DNA of 64,000 nt. Source: Streptomyces sp. NBC_00708. Lineage in GTDB: Bacteria; Actinomycetota; Actinomycetes; Streptomycetales; Streptomycetaceae. The translations under genes and the position numbers were made by a program. The stretch covers positions 6,758,001 through 6,822,000 of the forward strand of contig CP108997.1 of NCBI GenBank assembly GCA_036226585.1, in the 5' to 3' direction. Shown here piece after piece: positions 24,960-33,581 of the stretch. Each line of letters starts with the position of its first letter. Position 1 is the first letter of the stretch. Under the pieces are notes generated by a model. The model worked only from the letters and a program-made list of their open reading frames with translations. It did no database searches and had not been told where the DNA came from.

Positions 24960-25820
24960 ATGCCCGAACTGCCGGAAGTCGAAGCCCTGCGGCTCTTCCT
25001 CGACGACCACCTCGTCGGCAAGGAGATCGACCGCGTCCTGCCGCTCGCCATCAGCGTCCTCAAGACGTACGACCCGCCGCTCACCGCCCTGCACGGCGGC
25101 ACGGTCACCGACGTACGGCGGCACGGCAAGTTCCTCGACATCGGCGTCGGTCCGCTCCACCTGATCACCCACCTCGCGCGGGCCGGCTGGCTCCGCTGGA
25201 ACGACGCCTTCCCGGCGGCCCCGCCCCGCCCCGGCAAGGGCCCGCTCGCCCTGCGTACCGTCCTCACCGGCGGCGACGGCTTCGACCTCACCGAGGCCGG
25301 CACCACCAAACGCCTCGCCGTCCACCTGGTCCACGATCCCGCCGAGGTGCCCGGGATCGCCCGCCTCGGGCCCGATCCGCTCGGCCCCGGTTTCGACCGG
25401 GACGCGTTCGCCGCACTGCTCGCCGGGGAACGGCGCCAGATCAAGGGCGCCCTGCGCGACCAGTCCCTCATCGCCGGCATCGGCAACGCCTACAGCGACG
25501 AGATCCTGCACGTCGCGAAGATGTCGCCGTTCAAGCTCACCGCGAACCTCACCGATGACGAGGTCACCCGGCTCCACGAGGCGATGCGCTCCACGCTGCT
25601 GGACGCCGTCGCACGCTCCGGCGGCGTCGAGGCGGGCCGGCTGAAGGCCGAGAAGAAGAGCGCGATGCGCGTCCACGGACGCACCGGACAGGCCTGCCCG
25701 GTCTGCGGGGACACCATCCGCGAGGTCTCCTTCAGCGACTCCTCGCTCCAGTACTGCCCCACCTGCCAGACGGGCGGCAAACCGCTCGCGGACCGCCGCC
25801 TGTCCAGGCTGCTCAAGTAG
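24960..25820 (+). CDS. Fpg/Nei family DNA glycosylase
   Basis: A 286-residue bifunctional glycosylase/AP lyase that removes oxidised bases. The start MPELPEVE gives the catalytic Pro2 and Glu3. The helix-two-turn-helix segment contains KGALRDQSLIAGIGNAYSDE, and the C-terminal zinc finger has four Cys in CPVCGDTI and YCPTCQTGG. Length and layout match the actinobacterial Fpg/Nei group. The gene follows the lactonase after 33 nt but is probably separate in function. Confidence 0.95.
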   Translation: MPELPEVEALRLFLDDHLVGKEIDRVLPLAISVLKTYDPPLTALHGGTVTDVRRHGKFLDIGVGPLHLITHLARAGWLRWNDAFPAAPPRPGKGPLALRTVLTGGDGFDLTEAGTTKRLAVHLVHDPAEVPGIARLGPDPLGPGFDRDAFAALLAGERRQIKGALRDQSLIAGIGNAYSDEILHVAKMSPFKLTANLTDDEVTRLHEAMRSTLLDAVARSGGVEAGRLKAEKKSAMRVHGRTGQACPVCGDTIREVSFSDSSLQYCPTCQTGGKPLADRRLSRLLK

Positions 25821-25859
25821 GGGAGCCATCGGGAAGGACAGGCCCTACACTCCGGCCTC

Positions 25860-26612
25860 ATGCTCCGCGTACTCGCCGTCGACGACGAAGAACCCGCACT
25901 GGAGGAACTGCTCTACCTCCTGCGCGCCGACCCCCGCATCCGCAGCGCGGAGGGAGCCACCGGGGCCACCGAGGCGCTGCGCCGCATCGGCAGCGCCGTC
26001 GACGCGGGGCCCGACGACCCGTCCGCCATCGACGTGGTGTTCCTCGACATCCACATGGCCGGGCTGACCGGCCTCGACGTCGCCCAGCTCCTCGCCGGCT
26101 TCGCCGCGCCGCCGCTCATCGTCTTCGTCACCGCCCACGAGGGCTTCGCCGTGCACGCCTTCGACCTCAAGGCCGTCGACTACGTCCTCAAACCGGTCCG
26201 CCGCGAACGCCTCGCCGAGGCCGTGCGGCGCGTCGCCGAGCAGGTCGGGGACCGCTCCGCCCCCGTCCACGACACCGCACACGACCAGATACCCGTCGAG
26301 CTGGGCGGTGTCATCCGCTTCATCCCGATCGACGACATCGCCTACGCCGAGGCCCAGGGCGACTACGCCCGGCTGCACACCGCCACCGGCAGCCACCTCG
26401 TGCGCGTCCCCCTGACCACCCTGGAGGAGCGCTGGCGCACCCGGGGCTTCGTCCGCATCCACCGCCGCCACCTCGTGGCCCTCGGCCGGATCGACGAACT
26501 GCGCCTGGACGCCGGCAGCATGAGCGTGCGCATCGGCACCGCCGAACTCGCCGTCAGCCGCCGCCACACCCGCGCGCTGCGCGACCTCCTGATGCGCCGG
26601 ACCGGCCGCTGA
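25860..26612 (+). CDS. LytTR-type response regulator
   Basis: A 250-residue response regulator. The receiver domain covers residues 1-120 with Asp8 and Asp9, phospho-acceptor Asp63 in VVFLDIHMAG and Lys in DYVLKPV. The C-terminal LytTR DNA-binding domain (about 145-245) has IDDIAYAEAQGDYARLHT and the conserved FVRIHRRHLVAL. It is the first of four genes with a symporter and a LytS-type kinase, so it should control the symporter in response to the kinase. In E. coli such pairs (YpdAB, BtsSR) sense pyruvate. Confidence 0.93.
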   Translation: MLRVLAVDDEEPALEELLYLLRADPRIRSAEGATGATEALRRIGSAVDAGPDDPSAIDVVFLDIHMAGLTGLDVAQLLAGFAAPPLIVFVTAHEGFAVHAFDLKAVDYVLKPVRRERLAEAVRRVAEQVGDRSAPVHDTAHDQIPVELGGVIRFIPIDDIAYAEAQGDYARLHTATGSHLVRVPLTTLEERWRTRGFVRIHRRHLVALGRIDELRLDAGSMSVRIGTAELAVSRRHTRALRDLLMRRTGR

Positions 26613-26676
26613 CCAGCGGCTACCCCGCTCCAACCCCCTTCCCAGCGGGGCCGGGTGCCGCCTACACTCCGGCCCC

Positions 26677-27039
26677 ATGTCCGCAGAGCCCATACCCCGG
26701 CGCGAAGTGGTGACGGGGGAGCCCCGGCGGGTGCGCCCGCTGCCGCGCTACCGCACCCAGTCGGAGATCGACGAGCAGACCGCGCTCGGCGGCGCCTACG
26801 TCCGCTCGCTGATGCGCGGCCAGCTGCGGGCCGGACTGACCGCCTTCGCGGTCCTCGCCGCCGTCGTGGGCACCCTGCCCCTCGTCTTCGAGGCCCTGCA
26901 CAGCTCCGCCGTCGTCTGGGCCGTCCTCGGTTTCGCCGCCTATCCGCCGCTCACCCTGCTCGCCTGGTGGTACGTGCGCCGCGCCGAGCGCAACGAGAAC
27001 GACTTCGCCCGGCTCGTGGAAGGCCGCCCCGCCCCGTGA
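26677..27039 (+). CDS. Small two-helix membrane protein, symporter partner
   Basis: A 120-residue protein with a basic, Pro/Arg-rich N-terminus and two membrane segments (about 54-74 and 80-100), ending in a charged ERNENDFARLVEG. Size, topology and position just upstream of a solute:sodium symporter recall the DUF485/YjcH proteins that precede acetate permease ActP; the N-terminal segment is longer here. The stop overlaps the GTG of the symporter gene (GTGA), so the two are translated in step. It may be a subunit or folding partner of the transporter. Confidence 0.72.
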   Translation: MSAEPIPRREVVTGEPRRVRPLPRYRTQSEIDEQTALGGAYVRSLMRGQLRAGLTAFAVLAAVVGTLPLVFEALHSSAVVWAVLGFAAYPPLTLLAWWYVRRAERNENDFARLVEGRPAP

Positions 27040-28517
27040 GCCGCACGTACGCGGTGACGGCCGTCGCCGTCGTCGTCCTGGCGACCGTCCTCGTCGGCGG
27101 ATTCGGACTGCGCATCTCCCGCACCACCTCCGACTTCTACGTGGCCTCGCGCACCGTCCGCCCCCGGCTCAACGCCGCCGCGATCAGCGGCGAATACCTC
27201 TCCGCCGCCTCCTTCCTCGGCATCGCGGGCCTGGTCCTCGTCCACGGGCCCGACATGCTCTGGTACCCGGTCGGCTACACCGCCGGCTACCTGGTCCTGC
27301 TGGTCTTCGTCGCCGCCCCGCTGCGCCGCTCGGGGGCGTACACCCTGCCCGACTTCGCCGAAGGGCGCCTGGAGTCCCGGCAGGTGCGCAGACTCGTCAG
27401 CGTCCTCGTCGTCGGCGCGGGCTGGCTCTACCTCGTGCCCCAGCTCCAGGGCGCCGGACTCACCCTCAAGATCCTCACCGGGGCGCCCGGCTGGCTCGGC
27501 GACGTGCTGGTCGCCTCCGTCGTGGTCCTCGCCGTCGCCGCCGGCGGCATGCGCTCGATCACCTTCGTGCAGGTCTTCCAGTACTGGCTGAAGCTGACCG
27601 CGCTGCTGGTCCCCGCGATCTTCCTGGTGCTGGCCTGGCAGGGCGACGGACAGCCCCGCATCACCTTCGACGAACAGCTCTCCCCCTTCCGCGCCGACCA
27701 CCCGCTGTACGCCACCTACGGCCTCATCGTCGCCACCTTCCTCGGCACCATGGGCCTGCCGCACGTCGTCGTCCGCTTCTACACCAGCCCCAACGGCCGC
27801 GACGCCCGCCGCACCACCGTCGCCGTCCTCGCCCTCATCGGCGTCTTCTACCTCCTGCCGCCCGTCTACGGAGCGCTGGGCCGCCTGTACGCCCCCGAGC
27901 TGATCCACGGCGGTGACGCGGACGCCGCCGTGCTCCTGCTGCCCGGCCGGGTCATCGGCGGACTCGGCGGCGACCTGCTCGGCGCGCTCGTCGCCGGCGG
28001 CGCGTTCGCCGCGTTCCTGTCCACCGCGTCCGGGCTGACCATGGCCGTCGCCGGGGTCATCACCCAGGACGTGCTCCCTTCGCGCGGGGTCCGGCACTTC
28101 CGGCTCGCCACCGTCCTCGCCATCTCCGTGCCGCTGGCCGGCTCGCTGCTGGTCAGCCGGGTCCCCGTCGCCGACTCCGTGGGCATGGCCTTCGCCGTCT
28201 CCGCCTCCTCCTTCTGCCCGCTGCTGGTCCTCGGCATCTGGTGGCGCAGACTCACCCCGCCCGGAGCCGTCGCCGGCCTCCTGCTGGGCGGCGGCTCGGC
28301 GCTGTTGTCCGTCGCCATCACGGTCAGCGGCGCGGTACGCCCGCCCGGCTGGCCGCACGCACTGCTCGCCTGGCCCGCCGTCTGGTCCGTACCCGTCGGC
28401 TTCCTCGCCATGATCCTGGTCTCGCTCGCCACACCGAGCCGGATACCCCCCGGCACCAACGCCGCCATGACCCGCTTCCACCTGCCCGAAGCACTCACCA
28501 CCGGGAGGCACCGGTGA
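27036..28517 (+). CDS. Sodium:solute symporter (monocarboxylate type)
   Basis: A 493-residue member of the solute:sodium symporter family with about thirteen membrane segments. Characteristic pieces are the N-terminal FYVASRTVRPRLNAAAISGEYLSAASFLG (split around residue 50) and GTMGLPHVVVRFYT, which strongly recalls acetate/pyruvate permeases of the ActP/MctP group. Also seen is AFLSTASGLTMAVAGVITQDV, the Na2-site helix. The GTG start overlaps the previous gene and the stop overlaps the kinase start. Substrate by homology: acetate, pyruvate or similar monocarboxylate; not provable from sequence. Confidence 0.88.
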   Translation: MSRTYAVTAVAVVVLATVLVGGFGLRISRTTSDFYVASRTVRPRLNAAAISGEYLSAASFLGIAGLVLVHGPDMLWYPVGYTAGYLVLLVFVAAPLRRSGAYTLPDFAEGRLESRQVRRLVSVLVVGAGWLYLVPQLQGAGLTLKILTGAPGWLGDVLVASVVVLAVAAGGMRSITFVQVFQYWLKLTALLVPAIFLVLAWQGDGQPRITFDEQLSPFRADHPLYATYGLIVATFLGTMGLPHVVVRFYTSPNGRDARRTTVAVLALIGVFYLLPPVYGALGRLYAPELIHGGDADAAVLLLPGRVIGGLGGDLLGALVAGGAFAAFLSTASGLTMAVAGVITQDVLPSRGVRHFRLATVLAISVPLAGSLLVSRVPVADSVGMAFAVSASSFCPLLVLGIWWRRLTPPGAVAGLLLGGGSALLSVAITVSGAVRPPGWPHALLAWPAVWSVPVGFLAMILVSLATPSRIPPGTNAAMTRFHLPEALTTGRHR

Positions 28518-29704
28518 CCGGGGCCGGATACGCCGTCATCGTGCTGCTCTCCCTCCTGCTGTTCGGCGGCGGCCTGCTGGTCGGCCGCCGCACCGCCAGG
28601 CCCGTACGCACCAGCGACGTCGGTACGCCCGTGGAGCACGCCACCTTCGAGACCCTGCACACCGCGTCCCTGGCCGCGCCCCCGCTGCGCGCCGGGCTCA
28701 CCGAGGACAGCGCCCGCCGGTCGGCCCGCCGGCTGCGCTCGCTGCTGGGCACCGACGCGCTGTGCCTCACCGACCGCGACGGGGTCCTGGTCTGGGACGG
28801 CGAGGGCGACCACCACGGGCGGCACGTCATGGAGCAGGTCGCGGGCGTTCTGGAGACCGGCCGCGACACCGCCTTCCGCAGCGACTGCGAGGACCTGGAC
28901 TGCCCGCTGAGGTGGGCCGTCGCCGTCCCCCTGACCGTCGACCACCGGGTCCTCGGCACCCTCGTCGCCTACGCCCCGCGCGAGTCGGCCGTCCTGGCCC
29001 GAGCGGCGGGCGAGGTCGCCCGCTGGGTCTGCGTCCAGCTGGAACTGGCCGAACTCGACCGCTCGCGCACCCAGCTCATCGAGGCCGAGATCAGGGCCCT
29101 GCGCGCACAGATCTCCCCGCACTTCATCTTCAACTCGCTGGCCGCCATCGCCTCCTTCGTCCGCACCGACCCGGAGCAGGCCCGCGAACTGCTCCTGGAG
29201 TTCGCCGACTTCACCCGCTACTCGTTCCGCAGCCACGGCGACTTCACCACCCTCGCCGACGAGCTGCACTCCATCGACCAGTACCTCGCGCTGGTCCGGG
29301 CCCGCTTCGGTGAACGGCTCTCCGTCACCCTCCAGGTCGCCCCCGAGGTACTGCCCGTCGCCCTGCCCTTCCTCTGCCTCCAGCCGCTCGTCGAGAACGC
29401 CGTCAAACACGGCCTCGAAGGCGCCGTCACCTCCAGCCGCATCACCATCAGCGCCCTGGACGCCGGCTCCGAGGCCGAGGTCGTCATCGAGGACGACGGC
29501 ACCGGCATGGACCCCCAGCGGCTGCGCCACATCCTGCGCGGCGAGGGCGGCAAGTCCACCGGCATCGGCCTGCTCAACGTCGACGAACGGCTCCGCCAGG
29601 TGTACGGGGACGAGTACGGGCTCGTCATCGAGACGGGCATCGGCGCCGGGATGCGGATCACCGTACGGCTGCCGAAGTACCGCGCCGGGGTGCACGGTTC
29701 CTGA
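28514..29704 (+). CDS. LytS-type sensor histidine kinase
   Basis: A 396-residue kinase. One membrane segment (about 4-24) is followed by a GAF-like cytoplasmic domain (about 45-170) holding three Cys (84, 125, 130), then the His-kinase domain with phospho-acceptor His203 in AQISPHFIFNSL and an HATPase domain (VENAVKHGLEG, EDDGTGMD, STGIGLLNVDERLR). It belongs to the same class as LytS/YpdA. The GTG start overlaps the symporter stop. Because the ligand domain is cytoplasmic, it could sense an imported metabolite, the transporter's state or redox through the cysteines. Confidence 0.9.
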   Translation: MTGAGYAVIVLLSLLLFGGGLLVGRRTARPVRTSDVGTPVEHATFETLHTASLAAPPLRAGLTEDSARRSARRLRSLLGTDALCLTDRDGVLVWDGEGDHHGRHVMEQVAGVLETGRDTAFRSDCEDLDCPLRWAVAVPLTVDHRVLGTLVAYAPRESAVLARAAGEVARWVCVQLELAELDRSRTQLIEAEIRALRAQISPHFIFNSLAAIASFVRTDPEQARELLLEFADFTRYSFRSHGDFTTLADELHSIDQYLALVRARFGERLSVTLQVAPEVLPVALPFLCLQPLVENAVKHGLEGAVTSSRITISALDAGSEAEVVIEDDGTGMDPQRLRHILRGEGGKSTGIGLLNVDERLRQVYGDEYGLVIETGIGAGMRITVRLPKYRAGVHGS

Positions 29705-29725
29705 CGGGACGCCCTCACCGACGCT

Positions 29726-30244
29726 TCAGTACAGGTGCACCGCGAGATGCCCCAGCGGCAGGCCCAGCTGCCATGCCGGGGTCCATACCTGAACGGCCTC
29801 CTCGACGTCCCGCTCCGCGCCGTCCGCCGGCCCCCACGGCGGCGGGCCGATGGCCTCCAGGTCGGCCGCGAGCAGCTCCGTTTCCTCCAGCCAGCGCCAG
29901 GCCGCCCGCGCCAGCGCCAGGTCCGCGCCCGTGCAGGCCCGCGCCGGGGGGTGCAGCCGCTCGCACACCCAGCCGCGCCAGGGAGCCCCGTATGCGGTGA
30001 GCAGGCGCAGCTCGTCCACCCGCGCGGCCGGCAACCGCCCGGCCACCGCACCGTCCAGCAGGAAGATGGTCAGCGCCAGCGCGTCCCGGCCCGCCCGGTA
30101 CTCCAGCGTCGCCGGCTCCATCAGGTCGCCGGTGCGCAGCAGTTCGTCGGCGAGGTACTCCGCGTACATCCAGGCCATCGGCACCGACAGCTCGCCCTCG
30201 CCGGACCCCTCATGACGTTCCGGAGGCATCCCGTATCGCCTCAT
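29726..30244 (-). CDS. Unknown soluble protein, 172 aa
   Basis: The frame is 172 residues from ATG 30244 and could start at ATG 30229. It is rich in Glu, Leu, Ala and Trp, predicted largely helical, with no signal peptide or membrane segment. Visible repeats of WxxxxL such as AWRWLEETELLAADLEAI have no named domain. Typical Streptomyces codon bias supports a real gene. It converges with the sensor-kinase gene (21-nt gap) and diverges from the zinc-finger gene. Confidence 0.65.
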   Translation of the reverse strand: MRRYGMPPERHEGSGEGELSVPMAWMYAEYLADELLRTGDLMEPATLEYRAGRDALALTIFLLDGAVAGRLPAARVDELRLLTAYGAPWRGWVCERLHPPARACTGADLALARAAWRWLEETELLAADLEAIGPPPWGPADGAERDVEEAVQVWTPAWQLGLPLGHLAVHLY

Positions 30245-30356
30245 TTCTCGTTCGTGGGCCGTACGGTCCACGCAGCATTGAACCGGGGGAGCGCGCCCCG
30301 CGTGGCCAGAAGAGCAGGATCCGCCGGACCCGATCCGTCACAGACATGAGGTGTCG

Positions 30357-30554
30357 ATGACCGCCGACCCCGGGGAGGGACCGCACGTGCGGCAGTCGCT
30401 CGGTGCCTATGTCCTGGACGCGCTGACCGACGGCGAGGCCCGCGCGGTCGCCCGTCACCTGCGCGGTTGCGACCGGTGCGCCGCCGACTACGCGGCGACC
30501 GCGGAGGCGGCGGAACTGCTGGCGCTGCTGCGGGAGGAGGACCTGCTGGAGTAG
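30357..30554 (+). CDS. Minimal zinc-finger anti-sigma-like protein
   Basis: A 65-residue protein consisting almost only of a ZAS-type zinc finger: LGAYVLDALTDGEARAVARHL then GCDRCAADY, giving the H-x3-C-x2-C motif. Family members normally continue into a membrane helix and an outer domain; this one ends after LLREEDLLE. ATG 30357 with GAGG 6 nt upstream is preferred over the upstream GTG. The last 67 nt overlap, tail to tail, the end of an ECF sigma gene on the other strand, which is probably its partner. It could be a soluble redox or metal-sensing anti-sigma factor or a shortened remnant. Confidence 0.75.
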   Translation: MTADPGEGPHVRQSLGAYVLDALTDGEARAVARHLRGCDRCAADYAATAEAAELLALLREEDLLE

Positions 30555-31057
30555 CCGGGAAGACGGCCGGAGAGCAGCCGCAGCGCATAGTACGAACGCG
30601 ACTTGACCGTGCCCGCCGGTATCCCCAGCACCTCGGCGGTCTCGCCCACGCTCAGCCCCCGGAAGTAGATCTGCACGAGGACCGACCGGTGCTCCGGACT
30701 CAGGGCGCGCACGGCCTCGCGCACATCGAGCGCCGCGACCGCGGACTCCGCGGTGTCGCCCCCGGCCGGGGCGCATTCCAGGACCACGTCGCTGACCTCG
30801 GCCGGACGGGCCAGCCGGGAGCGCCGGGCGTCGATCGCCAGTCGGCGCGCGACGGTGAACAGCCAGGGCCGCATCGACTCGTACGGGCCGTCGAAGGCCT
30901 CCGGGTGCTGCCACGCCCGCACCAGCGTCTCCTGGAGCAGGTCCTCGGCGCGCTGCCGGTCGCCGAACGTCAGGCCGAGCAGGAAGTGGAACAGGGCCGG
31001 CCCGTGTTCACGCTGGAGCTCCGCGAGGGCCCGCTCATCGGTCGTCGTCGTGGTCAT
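30488..31057 (-). CDS. ECF sigma factor
   Basis: A 189-residue extracytoplasmic-function sigma factor. Region 2 (about 15-80) has QRAEDLLQETLVRAWQHPEAF and WLFTVARRLAIDARR; region 4 (about 105-160) has ALSPEHRSVLVQIYFRGLSVGETAEVLGI and GTVKSRSYYALRLL. The start at 31057 is supported by GGAAGGG. The last ~20 residues are almost all Ser, Ala and Arg because they are read antisense to the convergent zinc-finger gene; the functional fold probably ends near LSGRLPGY. The overlap also means that the two mRNAs are complementary at their 3' ends. Confidence 0.9.
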   Translation of the reverse strand: MTTTTTDERALAELQREHGPALFHFLLGLTFGDRQRAEDLLQETLVRAWQHPEAFDGPYESMRPWLFTVARRLAIDARRSRLARPAEVSDVVLECAPAGGDTAESAVAALDVREAVRALSPEHRSVLVQIYFRGLSVGETAEVLGIPAGTVKSRSYYALRLLSGRLPGYSSRSSSRSSASSSAASAVAA

Positions 31058-31243
31058 GGTGAACGCCCTTCCCGCCAAGTTCCTGCCGCCTCGCTGCTGA
31101 CCTGGCGTATACGAGCGCATTCAGGCCACGAGGAACAGGACAAACGCGGCCCCGTGCGACGAGCGGTCGCTCAGAGCGGCGAATGGTGCGGTGAGCGGTC
31201 GGACGGCACCCCGGGCGGGGCCGCGGAACCACGGCGGGGAGGG

Positions 31244-31705
31244 CTACGGCACGACGGTGACCGGCCAGCGGCCCGCCTTCACCAGACGGACGGCCACCGA
31301 GCCGATGAAACGGTGGCCCGCCGATTCCGACGCGCCCACCACGACGGCGTCCGCCTTGAGCTCGTCGGCGGCGGTCACCAGACCGTTGTAGGGATCACCG
31401 CGGAAGGTGTGGAACTCCCAGCGCACATCCCATATGTCCTTCATCCGGGCCGTCGACGCCCGGATCTCCTCCACCAGGCCCTCCGCCACCTCGGCGGTCG
31501 CGTCACCGACCGGGGCCCCGAGCGCCGCTCCCGCCGCCAGCACGGGCTGGACGTACACCAGGGCCAGCATGGCCCTCTGGCGACGGGCGAGGCCGGCCGC
31601 GTAGGCCGCGGCGCGCATCGACGACTCGGAACCGTCGAGGCCCGCGACGATCACCTTCGGGCCGTCCGTGCCACGTTCGAACTGGTGGGAGTGCTGATCT
31701 GTCAC
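31244..31705 (-). CDS. Universal stress protein UspA family
   Basis: A 153-residue single-domain UspA fold. The first strand VIVAGLDGSESSMRAA gives the family start, and the last part VVVGASESAGHRFIGSVAVRLVKAG ends the nucleotide-binding region. The usual G-x2-G-x9-G(S/T) loop is altered (GASESAGHRFIGS), so ATP binding is uncertain. The GTG start at 31705 is chosen because the protein core begins soon after, though no clear ribosome site is seen. It is a single gene between the sigma factor and the sortase; no stress regulon element was identified. Confidence 0.83.
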   Translation of the reverse strand: MTDQHSHQFERGTDGPKVIVAGLDGSESSMRAAAYAAGLARRQRAMLALVYVQPVLAAGAALGAPVGDATAEVAEGLVEEIRASTARMKDIWDVRWEFHTFRGDPYNGLVTAADELKADAVVVGASESAGHRFIGSVAVRLVKAGRWPVTVVP

Positions 31706-31862
31706 GGCAGTGAGGCTATCGGCTCGCCCCGCGGCCCCCCGCCCGGCCTCCCGGGCGCCGCCCCCCCCGCTCACCGGGTACGCGGACGCGTTCCCGCCAT
31801 CCGGGTGCGAAACCCCCGGCGAGCGGTGTCGCCGAGGCGGGCCGCCGGGCGGACCCCGGCGT

Positions 31863-32522
31863 TCAGCGGGTGTCCACCAGGCGTGCGAAGACCACCACGT
31901 TGCCGTCGTATCCGTTGGCCTTGGTATAGCCGCCGCCGCAGGTGATGACCCGCAGCTCGGCCTGCCCGGTGTCGCCGTACACCCGGGCGCCGGGGAAGTC
32001 GTTCTTGGCGAAGACCTCGACTCCGTACACCTCGAAGACGGCCACCCGGTCGTCGCTGCGGTCGACCTCGACGTGGTCGCCCTTCTTCAGCGAGCCCAGT
32101 CCGTAGAAGACCGCAGGACCCGCCTTGTTGTCGACATGGCCGACGATGACGGAGGTGCCGGTCTGGCCCGGGGCGATGCCGTTCTGGTACCAGCCCGCCA
32201 GGTTGGGGTCCTCCGGTGGCGGGGTCTCGATCCAGCCGTCCGGGTCCAGGTTCACGTCGATGACCGGTGCGTCGACCTGGATCGAGGGGATGGCCACGCG
32301 GGCGACGGGCGCATAGGGGAGGGGCTTGACCGCCGGGCCCGCCACCGGGGCGACGGGGGCGTTCTTCTGGTGGCCCACCGAAGCGGCGGCGACCGGCTGC
32401 GGCGGGCCGGGGGAGAAGTCGGCTCCGTTGCGCATCAGTGCCAGACCGGTGAGGGCCGCCAGGGCGAGCGCGCCCCAGGGCGAGTATCTGATCCGTTCCG
32501 GTCGCCAGTTGTCCCGGCCCAT
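31863..32522 (-). CDS. Class F sortase
   Basis: A 219-residue membrane-anchored transpeptidase. An N-terminal hydrophobic segment (about 15-30) is followed by a Pro-rich linker and the sortase beta-barrel. Catalytic residues are His129 (VIVGHVDN), Cys195 (RVITCGGGY) and Arg214 (VVFARL), in the order and spacing of class F enzymes, which in Propionibacterium cleave LPXTG-type signals. The start has AGGGAG upstream. The divergent gene and the next one along encode secreted proteins that lack LPXTG but share QGGLGGS before a C-terminal helix and an RRRR stretch; they are its probable substrates. Confidence 0.92.
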   Translation of the reverse strand: MGRDNWRPERIRYSPWGALALAALTGLALMRNGADFSPGPPQPVAAASVGHQKNAPVAPVAGPAVKPLPYAPVARVAIPSIQVDAPVIDVNLDPDGWIETPPPEDPNLAGWYQNGIAPGQTGTSVIVGHVDNKAGPAVFYGLGSLKKGDHVEVDRSDDRVAVFEVYGVEVFAKNDFPGARVYGDTGQAELRVITCGGGYTKANGYDGNVVVFARLVDTR

Positions 32523-32835
32523 GGTTCTCCCTTCGTCGCGACGAGCAGAACGCTAGGCGCGGTGCGACCGGGCGGCGATCAGAGAAGGGCGAACGGGTGG
32601 CGGCGACGCACCCGGATGCTTATCGGAGTAGCGCGGAGATAAAACTTCTGACGGCCCGTGACCTGCGCGTCCGTCAGCTGCGGGGACGTTCGCACGGCGT
32701 GTCGGATCACCGGTGTGGAGCAGTGCCGAAATGCGGCGGATCAAGGTTCTGGTGAGGGTTCGTCATGGGAGGCGTTCTCGTCGATCCATCCCGGTGCACA
32801 GAGCCCCGGGGCGCTTCCCGGTGGAGGTTCGAACG
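32523..32835. other. Divergent intergenic region, sortase / Asn-rich protein
   Basis: A 313-bp spacer between the sortase start and the Asn-rich protein start. It should hold promoters for both. An AT-richer patch at about 32616-32650 is the best place for promoter elements. No operator palindrome or RNA structure could be recognised. Confidence 0.4.
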
Positions 32836-33486
32836 ATGCGTGCTACACGCGCTCTCGTTGTCGCCGCGGCCGCCGTCGCCGCCCTCGGGGTCGGTGCCCC
32901 GATGGCGGCCGCCGGCGGAGACGTCGGGAACAACCAGAACAACAACCAGAACAACGGCAACAACCAGAACGACTGGAACGACCCGGGCGGCTGGAACAAC
33001 GGCAACAACAACGGGAACGGCAACAACAACGGGAACGGCAACAACAACGGCAACAACAACGGCAACGGGAACAACAACGGGCGCAACAACGGCCCGAACA
33101 ACGTGACCGTCGACCCCGAGCGCGTGCACCAGGGCGCGGCCATGCAGGTCAGCGCAGAGGGTTGCGGCCGGGGCGGCAGCGTCTCGTCCAACGCCTTCCG
33201 GACCACCCGGCTCTCGGCCGGCCGGGTCGGCCACGCCCGGGTCCGCATCTTCAACGACGCGACCCCCGGCACGTACAACCTGACGGTCCGCTGCGACGGC
33301 ACCGACCGGACGGCCGGCCACCGCTTCACCGTGCTCGACAGCCGGGGCGCCCAGGGCGGGCTCGGCGGCTCGATGGCCGCCACCCCGGCGGAGATGAGTG
33401 TCGGCGCGGGCCTCGTCGCCTCGGCGGCCCTCGGCGGGGGCGTGTACGTCATGCGCCGCCGCAGGACGGGCCATGGGGCGGCCTGA
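32836..33486 (+). CDS. Secreted Asn-rich protein with QGGLGGS/RRRR anchor
   Basis: A 216-residue secreted protein. A signal peptide covers about residues 1-26. An extreme Asn/Gly repeat region (about 31-89, units such as GNNN and NGNGNN) is followed by a small beta-sandwich-like domain (90-168) with two Cys (110 and 153) likely disulfide-bonded, and VTVDPERVHQGAAMQVSAEGC near its start. At the C-terminus are QGGLGGS (173-179), a hydrophobic helix (about 188-205) and RRRR (207-210). This layout is that of a sortase substrate, but with no LPXTG. ATG 32836 follows GGAGG. The same domain and tail recur in the gene at 33582-34136. Confidence 0.82.
   Translation: MRATRALVVAAAAVAALGVGAPMAAAGGDVGNNQNNNQNNGNNQNDWNDPGGWNNGNNNGNGNNNGNGNNNGNNNGNGNNNGRNNGPNNVTVDPERVHQGAAMQVSAEGCGRGGSVSSNAFRTTRLSAGRVGHARVRIFNDATPGTYNLTVRCDGTDRTAGHRFTVLDSRGAQGGLGGSMAATPAEMSVGAGLVASAALGGGVYVMRRRRTGHGAA
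32928..33105. repeat. Asn/Gly codon repeat (AAC, GGC units)
   Basis: About 180 bp of reiterated AAC and GGC/GGG codons encode the Asn-rich region. Irregular copies of GGCAACAACAACGGC-like units make this prone to length change by slippage. It is coding, not a CRISPR array. Confidence 0.85.
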
Positions 33487-33519
33487 CCGCAAGGACGCCT
33501 CCGCCGGACCGATAACCGA

Positions 33520-33556
33520 AGTCGCCCCGAGTCCTGTGACAGGACCCGGGGCGACT
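33520..33556. terminator. Hairpin between the two sortase-associated genes
   Basis: A 17-bp stem (33520-33536 with 33540-33556) with one mismatch and a 3-nt loop sits between converging genes and probably ends both. Confidence 0.8.
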
Positions 33557-33581
33557 CTCGTTGCCCATCCGCTCGTACCGG

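Noticed and set aside
30357..31057. Frameshift or sequencing error that would make the sigma and zinc-finger genes co-directional
   Set aside because: The two are on opposite strands, which cannot be explained by an indel; both have normal starts and ribosome sites.
32928..33105. CRISPR-like repeats
   Set aside because: The repeat units are short, irregular, in frame and encode Asn and Gly inside a secreted protein.
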